Positions 45,081-56,025 of a stretch of DNA of 64,000 bases are shown here, in pieces. A model generated the notes under the pieces. That model saw only the letters and a program-made list of their open reading frames with translations, did not search any database and was not told the DNA's origin. The translations under genes and the position numbers were made by a program. How positions within the stretch are numbered: position 1 is the first letter of the stretch; every line of letters starts with the position of its first letter. This stretch comes from Patiria pectinifera (taxonomy: Eukaryota > Echinodermata > Asteroidea > Valvatida > Asterinidae), in the NCBI GenBank assembly GCA_029964075.1, contig CM057141.1, positions 8,804,001-8,868,000 of the forward strand, in the 5' to 3' direction.

Positions 45081-46027
45081 TTTTACATTGCCTTTTTTTT
45101 CCTAAAATAAATTTAGGACTTTACTTCTAACAAGACTTGTGTACTTGATTTAAAAAAATGGGAGCTAGAAAATGTTTAATTAATTTTTAAATTTTGGTCA
45201 TAGAATGTGGACTTGTACATGTGGACCCACAAGTTGCGAGGTGGTAGCCAGAATGTGCCAGATATGGATTTTTAATTTTTTTTCTGAATGGGATTTTTAA
45301 TTTTTGAGGAATAATGGGGTACTTTAAAATGAGCAGCCAGAAAATGGGGTCTCATCATACACTCTCATGGCAACAGTGAGTGGTAACTGGTAAGAGTGTG
45401 TGAGTTCAAAGCTGGAAAATCAGGTAGAAAAATGTACTTTTTCTTCAAAATACTGTCCCAAATTAAAGAGAACATTGTGTGGGGTCGAAAATATAACTAA
45501 TTTGAAGCACCTCATTTATTATCAGAATACAAAATGCAAGTGATTAGGCCCACAGGGGTGGGCTAAACTACACAATCCCCGAAAATGGTTGACCCTTATT
45601 GCATAAATTGTTACAAGTTTATACTTTGCTTTATGTGGCCGACTCAACAGATAAATGCCGAACGTGTTCCAAATCGTTCAGTGACTGGTACTGCTGCAGT
45701 TTTACATGAACTTTGGGGACTTTCCAACGTGCAGTCGAGTCCAAACCGACCGCGATATATAACAAGCTTCATCTACGGGCTAGCAAATGTTTTAAATAAC
45801 AACGGTACTGAACGAAGTGAACACAAAGTAATCGATCGAGCTGTAAAAGCTACATATTGCCGGTCTCGACCCGAGACCAGCCAAAATATCAAGACCAAAG
45901 GGGACCGAGACCGAGACCAAGACCGAGACCACAGCTTCCGAGACCGAGACCGAGACCAGCAAAAAGTGGTCTCGAGACCGGTCTCGAGACCGAGACCGGT
46001 CTGGAGACCTACAACACTGGCAATTTA

Positions 46028-47060
46028 TAGACTTAGGGGAATTGTATGGTCAGAGAATCAGTCTAGCAGGCTTGTACCCCTTCACAGGTGTGTAATCAAT
46101 TGCAAAGAAAATGCGGAATAACCAAATGTGAAAAATTAGGAGCAGTTTTTTTTTTAGCCAGTTTTCTCCAATGCTGGTTGGAAAAATAGTGTCTGAAAAA
46201 TACAAGTTTTCTAGAAAATGACAGCACACCAGGAGCAACGATTTTACAGGATACTTAAGACTGTATTCCCTAACAATCCAGTGAGATATTTCATGATAAT
46301 TTGATCATTTTGTTTTTCGATGTTTGCAAATGTTGTATCTTCCCTTTAACCAGCCTTTACAAAAGCTACCAAGAGTGATAGGGGTGAGGTTGTTTGATGG
46401 TTTGTGATAGTTATAAGTATAGGACGGTTAATAGGTGACAACTGTGTTCAGGAAACGACATGATATTTAAGAGGGGTTACTCATTTGTGCCAATTACATG
46501 TGGTTTGCATGTATACAAAGAGCATTAAATGTATATAGCTCGTTTTGTCAGTATAGATAAATACCTACGACATCAGGCAAGTGTAGATCTCAGTAAAATT
46601 AATGTCCATGTTCAGAAAAGGACACAAATGTTAACGATGTTTAAAAATTGGTATGAAGGCAGCAGGACATTTCACACAGAGATTTCCAGTTGGATATTGT
46701 TAGAACATTAATGCCCCTGTTACAAGTTGGTTACATAGCTATTTTATAAAATTGCTTTCCCCGTACAATTGTGCTCCTTTATTTAATATATAATCTTAAT
46801 TACCCAATCATCTTCATCTGCCCGAATTCTGTAACTTCTGTTTGTTACTGCCTTTTACAAATCCTTTGCTGTTTCGAGTAATAACAAAGAAAATCTGACA
46901 GTGCACTTAAAGATGTACATGCAGGAGCATACCACAACAGTGAACATTTATACGACAGTATAAACTCGGCAATTGCTAGAACTTTTTCGGGATACAAATT
47001 ATTTTCAGCATCTAGAAATCAAGTGAGTTAAACTTTTTGAAAATGGCTTGATAAATATAT
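46028..47060 (+). other. Formin intron, little recognised
   Basis: At about 46312-46350 a phrase TTTTTCGATGTTTGCAAATG leading to CTTCCCTTTAA is the inverted copy of one at 28390-28428 (TTAAAGGGAAAATACAACAT...). This suggests ends of a TTAA-associated MITE family. Otherwise nothing is supported. Confidence 0.5.
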
Positions 47061-47152
47061 TTATACGATTTCATTGGATATATATAATATATATATATAT
47101 GCAAAAAATTCAGAAATGAGTTCACAAATTCACAAACTTTGGCATATCTCTC

Positions 47153-47196
47153 TTCTGGATAGACTGTTTCGTACCATAAGGCACTCATCAACAGAA
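47153..47196 (-). ncRNA. Hammerhead ribozyme, PLE-2 pLTR copy A
   Basis: Minus strand, 44 nt. Stem I UUCUG/CAGAA is at the two ends. The first core box reads UUGAUGAG (consensus CUGAUGAG, C3 changed to U). Stem II is GUGCC/GGUAC with loop UUAU. The second core box GAAA is intact, then a very short stem III with the cleavage-site UC just before stem I. The order (open stem I) is type I. One core change probably abolishes cleavage. Confidence 0.75.
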
Positions 47197-47433
47197 TGAC
47201 GAAAAATAGAATACAAGTAGCAATCTTACCTTATTTCGAATCAAGCGTGCGCACGCGTTACGCGCGTTACGCCATTGAAGTTAGTACGCGTTTACGTCAC
47301 TGAAGTAAGAACACATCTGTCTCGATGCCTGCACTTGGAGACGATTTCGCTTCTCTTATTCAGTGTACCTAGATCTGGCCTACATATGATTATGTACTTC
47401 TCTGCTATACACAAATTGCATCTCTTGTTTACG

Positions 47434-48646
47434 TTAAGAGTATGGCAGTGCTTTCTGAACAATGTCCCATTTGATTTCATAGTCTTTCCCCTCGTCCTTT
47501 AAGTCCCATATATGTTTAGTTAGCTCTGTTTGCGCCCTCTTGCTCTCGGATCTGAATGACTGCTTGTGGTTCGCCAGTCTCGCCTTGAAGGTTGTGGATG
47601 TCAGCCCAATGTATGCCTCCTTCCTGCCTTCGCTCGTGACGGTGGCCTGGTACACGATGTTCTTGCTGAGGCACTCCCCGTTCAGCGGGCATTCGGCATT
47701 TCGGGGGCAACTGCATGTTCTACCACTGACGTCGTCCTCTTGTTTTACCTTCCGTTTGTTGATTGACTGGATTGTTGCCCTCATGTTCGACATGCAGCTG
47801 TACGATAACTTTACTGTGTTCCGGTTGAGCACTTTGTGAAGCTTATGTTCCTTGGGGAAGCATTTGTCTATAATCTGAAGGAATTTCTTTCCAATGTTGG
47901 TACGTACGTTCTTGTTGTATGGCAGGTTGTACCATGTCACCTCTCTTTTTCTAGTCCTTTTCCTTGTGTTATTACCCGATGTGTATGTCAACCGATACTT
48001 GTGCCCGCTTTTTTGCAGAGCCTCTTGGTAGGCCGGGGCAGCTTTCTTGAATGCCTCCTTGGTCGACGAGATGTTGGAGAGTCGCTTGTTGATTCCCTCT
48101 GGTATCTGTTCGATGACGGCGGGTGGATGGTTTGACTGGACATGTACATTGAGAGGTACATTACCTGGTTTCATTTATGGCTTGTACCCTCCCGTTCGCA
48201 GGTCTAATGTGATGTCAGGGAAGTTTACTGTTGCCTTGTTGGCTTCGATCGTTACCTTTAAGTCATTTTCCCGGAATACTTGGCATATTTCCTTCTTGAT
48301 GTATTCTATTTTCTGGGGGGTCTCTTTGAATACTGCCAGACCGTCGTCCCTGTATAGTCCCACTCTATTTCCGTACTTTGGTTTCAGGATCGACAGCATA
48401 TGTGCTACAACCAGCTCGCATGACTCTGCGCCGTCGAAACTGCCCATCGTGACATCGAATTTGCTGTCTGCATTATGCTTTTTCCACAGTACCTGGTCGT
48501 TGAATACCACTGTCTGTTTCGCGTGGATGATGATATCTTTCTCCTTGCTGCTAATGTTCTCAAAGTTTTCCGCGAACCCTAGGGCCTTCAGGAGAAGCTT
48601 TTCCGTTATAAAAAGTGTGTGCCTGTGTGAAAAGCGTTGCATGTGT

Positions 48647-48650
<4 letters not shown>
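47434..48650 (-). pseudogene. PLE-2 reverse transcriptase with C-terminal GIY-YIG
   Basis: Minus strand: [54 protein letters not shown] (motif C, YRDD), [14 protein letters not shown] and [15 protein letters not shown], then a stop at 48175 with loss of the 'YRKP' junction. A second frame (47434-48174) continues with QSNHPPAVIEQIPEGINKRL, a Cys cluster CSCPRNAECPLNGECLSKN, and the nuclease VYQATVTSEG...EAYIGLTSTTFKARLANHK with TELTKHIWDL. GIY-YIG lies after RT, as in endonuclease-bearing PLEs. RT motifs A and earlier are missing. Its lineage differs from PLE-1 (YVDD). Confidence 0.88.
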
Positions 48651-48848
<198 letters not shown>

Positions 48849-48927
48849 GTGCTCTATACATCTCTGTAGAGCTATAAACATGCAATAAATTCAGAATATG
48901 AGTTGAACAAACTTTGGCATATCTCTC

Positions 48928-48971
48928 TTCTGGACAGACTGTTTTGTACCATAAGGCACTCATCAGCAGAA
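48928..48971 (-). ncRNA. Hammerhead ribozyme, PLE-2 pLTR copy B
   Basis: Same 44-nt layout as copy A. Here the first core box CUGAUGAG is intact and stem III is better paired, but the second box reads AAAA instead of GAAA (G12 to A). On the plus strand this is CG to TG, as expected from deamination of a methylated CpG. Stems I and II match copy A. Confidence 0.78.
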
Positions 48972-49190
48972 TGACGAAAAATAGAATACAAGTAGCATCT
49001 TACCTTATTTCGAATCAAGCGCGCGCACCACGTCATTGAAGTTAGTACGCGTTTACGTCACTGAAGTAAGAACACATCTGTCTCGATGCCTGCACTTGGA
49101 GACGATTTCGCTTCTCTTATTCAGTGTACCTAGATCTGGCCTACATATGATTATGTACTTCTCTGCTATACACAAATTGCATCTCAACAA

Positions 49191-49536
49191 TGCCTCTTAA
49201 AGCATTGGATTTAGCTAGGTATCCATTATTTACAGGTTTGATTTAACACCCTCAAATTACGTAAATTAGCTATGATAAATAAGGTCTGTATAAAAATGAA
49301 GGGTGTGCTCATAAAATCAGCACATTTTAGACAATCTGCATTTTTTTTTCATACAAAATAGTTTATTGACCATCATCTTCTTATTTATGTGCCCTATAAA
49401 TTTCAGCGGTATTAGTTTGATACTGCCTTTTGAATGTGGTTCACAGAGTAATACTAAAAAATAAAAGAAATTACCCTAAAGAAAGAATGACCTCAAAGTA
49501 TACCAACACAATATAAACAGAATATAATCGTGTTCA
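49191..49536 (+). other. Formin intron, no feature
   Basis: AT-rich; nothing supportable. Confidence 0.5.
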
Positions 49537-49638
49537 TTGCATAGCTGCCAACTGTTACTAATTTTTCGTAATTATTACGAATTGTTTGTTAAGTTACGAA
49601 AATACGATTTGCATTACGAATTTCCCATTTTCAACCTA

Positions 49639-50263
49639 CGAAAGCCCATTAGCGCCACTTCAAGTGTATATGTTGTGGATTATTTAATTCGTTATTACGG
49701 ATTATTAATTCGTTATTACGGAGTACTAATTCGTTATAATGGATTATTAATTTGTTATTACGGATTATTTAATTCGTTATTACGGATTACTAATTCGTTA
49801 TAACGGATTATTTAATTCGTTATTACGGATTATTAATTCGTTATTACGGATTATTAATTCGTTATTACGGATTACTAATTCGTAATAACGGATTATTAAT
49901 TCGTTATAACGGATTATTTAACTCGTTATTACGGATTATTCAATTCGTTATTACAAATTAAGTCTGATGTTCTCAACGAATTAATAATCCGTTATAACGA
50001 ATTAATAATCCGTAATAACGAATTAATAATCCGTAATAACGAATTAAATAATCCGTTATAACGAATTAGTAATCCGTAATAACGAATTAAATAATCCGTA
50101 ATAACGAATTAATAATCCGTTATAACGAATTAGTAATCCGTAATAACGAATTAAATAATCCGTAATAACGAATTAATAATCCGTTATAACGAATTAGTAA
50201 TCTGTAATAACAAATTAAATAATCCGCAACATATATACTTGCAGTGGCGCTAATGGGCTTTCG
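49639..50263. mobile_element. 625-bp foldback element built of ~20-bp repeats
   Basis: Ends CGAAAGCCCATTAGCGCCAC and its complement, flanked by TA (49637-49638 and 50264-50265). The left half repeats 'GGATTATTAATTCGTTATTAC' variants about 13 times and the right half carries the complementary repeats. The turning point is at about 49960-49978. The whole can fold into a ~300-bp hairpin. Units vary between TTATTAC/TTATAAC and ATTAAT/ATTTAAT. Likely a TA-targeting MITE whose arms expanded as a minisatellite. Open frames through it are repeat artefacts. Confidence 0.8.
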
Positions 50264-50299
50264 TATCTACCTTATCATGAAAAAAAAAAATACTTGTAA

Positions 50300-50678
50300 G
50301 GCCCAAAAAAAAAATAAGTCGGTCTCTGGTCAGCGCGCGCGTCGATTTTAAGCGTGCGCGTCGATCTTTTTTTTTCAAAAATGTTCCGCGGTAGCTCCAA
50401 CAGCGCCCTCTTTTTCCGCACCTCCTCAATTTTTTTTACCAAAGAGCACCAAGGAATGGGAAATTGCACCAAGGCAAATGATCGAAAGCACCAAGGCAAA
50501 TTATGGAGGCCACCAATGTACATGAGGCCACCAAAAAAGCAAAATAGTACCCACCTTGTCTGTACAATCCAAGCTAAAGAAAGAAAAAAAAAGGAAAAAA
50601 AAAAAAAAAAAGCCGCGTGGCCGCGTCAATTCCGGAACTTTGGTCTGACCAGAGACCGAATATTTTTTTTTTTTGGCC
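50300..50678. mobile_element. MITE-like element, ~379 bp
   Basis: Inverted ends: GGCCCAAAAAAAAAATAAGT followed by CGGTCTCTGGTCAG on the left; CTGACCAGAGACCGAATA followed by a T-run and GGCC on the right. The interior has GCGCGCGTCGATTTTAAGCG repeats and several 'CACCAA(G)G' phrases. No coding capacity or clear target duplication. Confidence 0.6.
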
Positions 50679-51480
50679 TAAAGTATCGTTTTTGACTGAA
50701 AACTTCTGGCGAAATGTCGCGATAATGGTGGACTGGTGACAAATCTAATAAGAATGCAGTCAAGCACCTGATAGACATCAATGCAGTGTGCGCAGTGGAG
50801 TACTTGAGGACCAGACTAAAACTATTTTTCAATGGTGTGTCATTTGTGTGCATCTCGTGGATGTGTGACTGTGTGTACTGTATGTGAGTACTTTTCAGTG
50901 ACCATCTTGAGCACATTTGGTCGCTTATTGCCAGGATGAGACCCATCAGTGCGAGAATTTAATCATGGAATTTAATAAGAGTATGGTTGGAATAATTGGT
51001 ATTACAGTTTGAGTTTGTCACAACGTCCAGAAAAGATCAATCAGCATGCGTTTGCAAGGTATGTTGGCGGGATATTTCTATTGCATACGGTCATGACGGT
51101 GGCCCTAAATCATTGTGTGTAAAAACATTGATACGAACTCGAAACTTCACATCGATAGCATGCATCTCAAAAAAATATGCGCACATTTTTGTATTGTTAT
51201 TATTTATTTGACTCCAACAAACAAATACAGACATTAAAAAAAATTAATAAAATTTATTTTTTTATTTTATTTTTTGGCCTACACTACAGTACATTATTAT
51301 TCACAAGAAGAAGGGTATGCACATGTATGGGTACATGTAAACCATGTACCTGTACTCGATGTTGGTAAAGCTTTTGATAAAACGAGCAGTTGAAAATTAC
51401 CGCGTGGGTTGATTACCAATTGGGATTTTGAAAAGTTGGCAGCTATGTCATTGTTAAAAACCCATTTTGGAGTTAGGCTA

Positions 51481-53328
51481 ATTTTTATGCTCCGCGGTGA
51501 AGCCAAAGGGGCATATTTTTTCCGCCTTGTCCTTCCGTGGGTGGGTGTGCATGTGGGCGGGTAGGTTTATATGTATACTGACTTATGGGGTACCGGGAAC
51601 AAAGGGCAACAATAGGGACAATGGTACCCTTAGCCTTGACCAAGGCTATCAGCTTGTTCCCATACGAGCTTGTTCCCGCTACCGCACACAGCGCGCCGCG
51701 ACACTATTACTATACCGTTAGCTTCAACGACCCTTGCGTGTGCTTTGTGTGCATGTACGCACACCCCACACACGCTTCCGCAAACAGCCGTACAGTAAGT
51801 CGAGACGGAGGATAGCCTTGACACAACCGTGGCGAATTCCTTATGTGTTTCTTTATATTTTCGGCCAAACTCGGCCAAGAATTTCTGATGCGCTTATATT
51901 ACACGATATCCAATCAAAGCCCGTGAACTTTGACCCACGACATACATATTCATGAAGCCCGCAAATTACCGTGAACACACGTATGTTCACTCAAAAATAA
52001 ATGTCCAGGTATTTCAAATCCATTTTAAACCATTTCTCCATTATTATTCCTAAACAAATGAAATATGCCGCTATTTGAATGAACACTTTATCAAAATGAT
52101 GATACTATTCCCAATGTATTGCGAATTGGACAGTTCAAGACGTATATACGCTATCACGCCGCTACCCGAACCTGCCCGTGACATTCTGACAGCAAATGTA
52201 GGGAACAGGTCAGCTCCGACCCAGGTCAAATCGTACACATTTTATCGAATGCAGGTTAACTCATATCTATTCATGTTGCAACCGTAGGAATTAACTGCAA
52301 GAAACGAGCTATTGACTTTGGGATTGAAATATATGAAACTGTCATATAGGGACTTGGTGAATAAAATTTCTCCCTGAATTCGTACCATGTGCAGCATATA
52401 TCTCATACATATGACACATGTATTTTAACGCGTACGTACGAATTGTATGTCACCTATGACATACGTACGACACATAAGTCGTAGGTATAACATATAAATC
52501 GTACCTATATGTCGTATGACATACAAGTCATACATATGATTTACAATACATATGTCGTACATACGAGATACAAGTCGTACTCACACGATATGTCGTATGT
52601 ACGACATAATCAACAAACAAGCCGAACGTACGAGTTAACATTCATATGTTGAACACACGAGATATTAAGTCGTACTTATACGACAAAGTCGTATGCGACA
52701 TATCGTACCCTGTCGACTCGACATATAAGATCGTACGCACGACATATATGTCATACCAGCATTTGTCAACATTATGTCATATGTTTGATATGTCATATCC
52801 TGTCGACATATTATGTCGTACCCTGTCGGTATATTAGTCGTACTCTGTCAACATATATATGTCGTACCCTGTCGATATATTAGTCGTACTGTTCTTATTC
52901 CTCCATGATACGACATATAACTTATAAGTCGTTCATACAAGTTAAAATCAGTCTTAAGTTAGCTGAAGGAGAAAGCCCGGTCAGTGCCTACAATTGACGG
53001 CCCCGAAGTGGTCTCTGTGCATGGTGACATCGTTTTTGCCGGCGTGCGGTTTGTAGGCCGTTCGCCGTTTTGTGAAAAGTCTAATTTTTGATCCTGTTCA
53101 TTTCATTTTCGACCCAAACTATGTATAACTATATAAATATTATTGTACTATTATTTAAGATTTCAAGGGGGTGTTTTACAATGATTATTGTTACCACAGG
53201 GACGTCTGGTTTATAAACCTTTGGTCGCATTATGCAATTTAATAAATATTCATTTTTTTGGCAGCCATTATCCAATGAGAGAAGACTATTTACCATTTGT
53301 GTTTGTAAACACACCTGACTTGTTTTTT
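51481..53328 (+). mobile_element. 'TATGCCCC' element, copy 2, with internal expansion
   Basis: Begins ATTTTTATGCTCCGCGGTGA, close to the start of the copy at 24473, including GGGGCATA and CCTTGTCCTTCCGTGGGTGG. The 35-bp end block of copy 1 occurs exactly at 53294-53328, so I infer this span is a second copy, about twice as long because it contains the 52430-52940 repeat zone. The middle is too diverged to align by eye. Confidence 0.4.
52430..52940. repeat. Degenerate 'GTCGTAC'/'GTACGAC' palindrome array
   Basis: Dozens of TATGTCGTA, GTACGACATA and CATACGTACGACA variants in both orientations, plus a sub-array of 'GTCGTACCCTGTCGA(C/T)ATAT(T/A)' (52700-52890) with ~38-bp spacing. Half-sites pair with each other everywhere, giving many alternative small cruciforms. 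Confidence 0.7.
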
Positions 53329-55644
53329 AAGTTGTTTTTAGCTCCTTTGAATGAGTTAAGTGAGGAGTTTGAAAATATACAGTTAAAAAGGTTAAAAAAA
53401 AATAAAAATTTCGCAGTACACCCCTTTAATCTCATCATTCAGCTTGGTAATGGTATCACCATTTTCTGATTCAGCACCCCCTATTAGGTAAAATAACTGT
53501 TACCAACTTCTACACAAACAAATTCTTAATTCAACATTTTATAAATATCGACTTGACTATATAAAAATGTGTTAAATTTGTCTGTACAAATTTGTCAGGA
53601 CACAATTGAACAGAATTTAGCATTTGTTAGAGAATCCCTGCCATTTTGCCAAAACATGAAGTATTCAAAAACAGTAAACTTCATTTTGGATTAATAATAT
53701 GAAATATCCCCTAAATTTGTAATTTTAATGCGTGTTAACAAGAGTGTTTTGGAAAGGAAATTTGTCTTTGACTTGTTTAACAAGTGGCCGATTGTAGAAC
53801 GTGTTTCGGACGCTGAATTCAGGCCCAGTTCAAATATTTTTGATATGAAATCGAGATCCTAGAATTTTTTTTCTCGGAATATATAGCATTCTTGGCTCTG
53901 AAACTTCATTGGATTAGTTGTGTTAAACGCCCGTGTATAATAGATTTTTAGCACTTCTGTTGTTTCAAACGAACAAAATGCAAAAGTTAAAGGTGATCTC
54001 CTTTTTAATCATTTTTGAGTAGCCACACAATGTCATTGGTAAGGTACAACTTGCACATCTTGCCTTCAGTAGAAGCGTCTTTTAAGAGCGCTCTAAACAA
54101 ATCATAAGAATTCGGGGAAAAAATCAATAAAAACAAAATATGTTTAAAGATCCCTTTAACTGTTAAGAAAATGATGTCTTCTGGATGGTAATAAGTTATA
54201 TGTTTGGGGCCCAGCAACTGAGTATGCACGTTTCCCTGTATTCATGGTGGTGCGAGGGATGACCAAATTTGCTCCCGGGAAGGGGCCTAATTTGCATAAA
54301 TCCTCAATACCTGCCGTGTAATAGATTTGTTTCCATATTTGAGTATATTTGATTGCTTTGTTTTTTAATTTTTAAAATGTATACTTTGGTGATTCTACTT
54401 ACACATCCTTATTCGAATAACATTTTTCAACAGATTTAAATGACTGAATCATTGTGAGGACATAGTAACGATACAAAATGTCTACCATTATACCCTTATG
54501 TTGTGCACATTTCCCTTGTTTCAAGATATTAAATAGTCTTGCCAAACCTCGGTTTTGATGAGCTTCAAAATCATCAAGTTGCTCACTGGCCTAGTTACCC
54601 TATTAAAACCTTATGGAAAATCATGTCATCATTAATAACATTGATTTTTTGCCCAGGTGTCCACCTCATTTTAATCCCCTTTCCTTTTTTTATATTTTTG
54701 TGTTTTTTTTGGGGGGGGGGCTAAATATCAAGATGTTATAATTTTTCACATTATGAATTTGAAGCTCGTCAATAATGAGGTTTGGAAAGATTACTTGATA
54801 TCTAAGGAAAAGGTAAATGCGCGCAAGAATGCACGAGTACAATGGTAACCATTTTTGGATCTTTAGTATGTCCTCGTAATCATCCAGTCTCTGATATGCT
54901 CTAGAAAATATTCTTGAAGTAAGGATATATAAGTAGAATCCCAAAATATACTTTTCCAAATAAATGAACAAAATTAAAATATACCCAAATATGGGAATAA
55001 ATATATTACATGGCAGGCTTTAACGCTTTATGCAAATAAGGCACCCTTTCCAAACTAATTTCAGCCAAGTTCGGTGATTTGGACCAGCCAGTCACAATTC
55101 CTACCATATGCCACCTATAAAAACTATAAAAAAATGAATATAAATTTGTAAATAAGCATAAGACCGGTAAGGAACACGAGCATTCTTTGTGACGTGAAGT
55201 TAACCACCAGATCATTGGATTTGGCACGGATTTTTTCTTTGGGTTATCGTAGATACCTGACGGTAGATGATTACTCCACCAGGCAAACAGTGGGAAAATT
55301 GTAAAAAGTTAAAACAATACTCACTGATGTTCTATGAGAGTTGTCAAATTTGATGGTTCTTCAAATAATTTGGAAACTTTCAGAAATCATCAGTGAGCAC
55401 TGTTTTAACTATATATATTTTTCTCAAAAATTAAATATCTCCCCTCCTTAAACTTTTGTTTAAAGTGCAAACCCAACTTATGTCCTTCTTTTAGTCATGT
55501 ATTTGGAATCCATTGCCATGGCTTTCAAAGAGACAACTACAAATTATTTAATTTCATGGGTTTTTTAAATTTCTTTAAAATAATGCTGCTCTTAGTAAAT
55601 GGTTGTAATGTTTAAAAATGACAGAACTTTATTTAATTTCGCAG
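53329..55644 (+). other. Formin intron end, no feature
   Basis: Includes a 10-G run near 54711. No coding or repeat feature I can support. Ends at TTTCGCAG (55644). Confidence 0.6.
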
Positions 55645-56025
55645 GGATTTCAGAACAAAAGGCAAGACAGGAGGCCGACTTGGAATCCAACAAAAGAAGG
55701 CTATTTGGAAAAACTTAGCAACACCAAGACGCCGCTTACCTCTTCATGGAATAGACGCTTCTTTGAGCTAACAACAAATGGTCACCTTTATTATAGTAAG
55801 CGGAAAAATGAAAAAAATGTGGAGTCGATTTATTTGCGAGGCGTTCCTGTGGCACTTGAAGATGATAAAACTTTAACTGTGCAGACTGAAGAAAGATGTT
55901 ACAAGCTTCGAGCAAATTCCAGCAAGGAAGCGCAACAGTGGCTGGAGTGCCTTCTTTTCTACACGCACAAACCAGCCAGTGTTCCAAAACGGTCACCCAC
56001 ACCAAAAACATTTGAGGTGCACTAA
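55645..56025 (+). CDS. Formin terminal exon: PH domain and stop
   Basis: Acceptor TTTCGCAG, phase 0, 126 residues and TAA/stop at 56023-56025. PH domain from about exon residue 17: KEGYLEKLSN, SSWNRRFFELTTNGHLYYSK (beta 2-3), SIYLRGVPVALEDDKTLTVQ, RCYKLRANSSKEAQQWLECL with the near-invariant Trp of the C-terminal helix at exon residue 99. The 'GYLxK...WxxRxFxL..xxLxYY' start is textbook. In lipid-binding PH domains basic residues of the beta1-beta2 loop bind phosphoinositides; here that loop (SNTKTPLTSSWNRR) is only moderately basic, so lipid specificity is open. A short Pro/Ser tail follows. Confidence 0.9.
   Translation, partial: GFQNKRQDRRPTWNPTKEGYLEKLSNTKTPLTSSWNRRFFELTTNGHLYYSKRKNEKNVESIYLRGVPVALEDDKTLTVQTEERCYKLRANSSKEAQQWLECLLFYTHKPASVPKRSPTPKTFEVH

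Larger units (their letters stand above)
40524..46019. mobile_element. hAT transposon, 5.5 kb, enclosing Helitron-like units (hAT-2)
   Basis: Terminal inverted repeats CAGTGTTGTAGTCGAGACC and its complement ending CTACAACACTG, flanked by perfect 8-bp duplications GCAATTTA (40516-40523 and 46020-46027). The subterminal arrays are CGAGAC/GAGACC hexamers (40536-40670 and 45895-46010). Near the right end (about 45650-45735, plus strand) is a decayed BED-finger-like stretch: KCRTCSKS, with TGTAAVLHE in a second frame. Without the inserted units at 40987-45080 it would be about 1.4 kb, similar to hAT-1. Confidence 0.9.

Noticed and set aside
45585..46121. 178-codon frame with RDRDRD stretch
   Set aside because: The acidic-basic repeat is the GAGACC array of hAT-2 read in frame; the frame crosses the transposon end.
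49639..50263. CRISPR-like array
   Set aside because: Units are contiguous variants without unique spacers and are mirrored on the other arm; the genome is animal.
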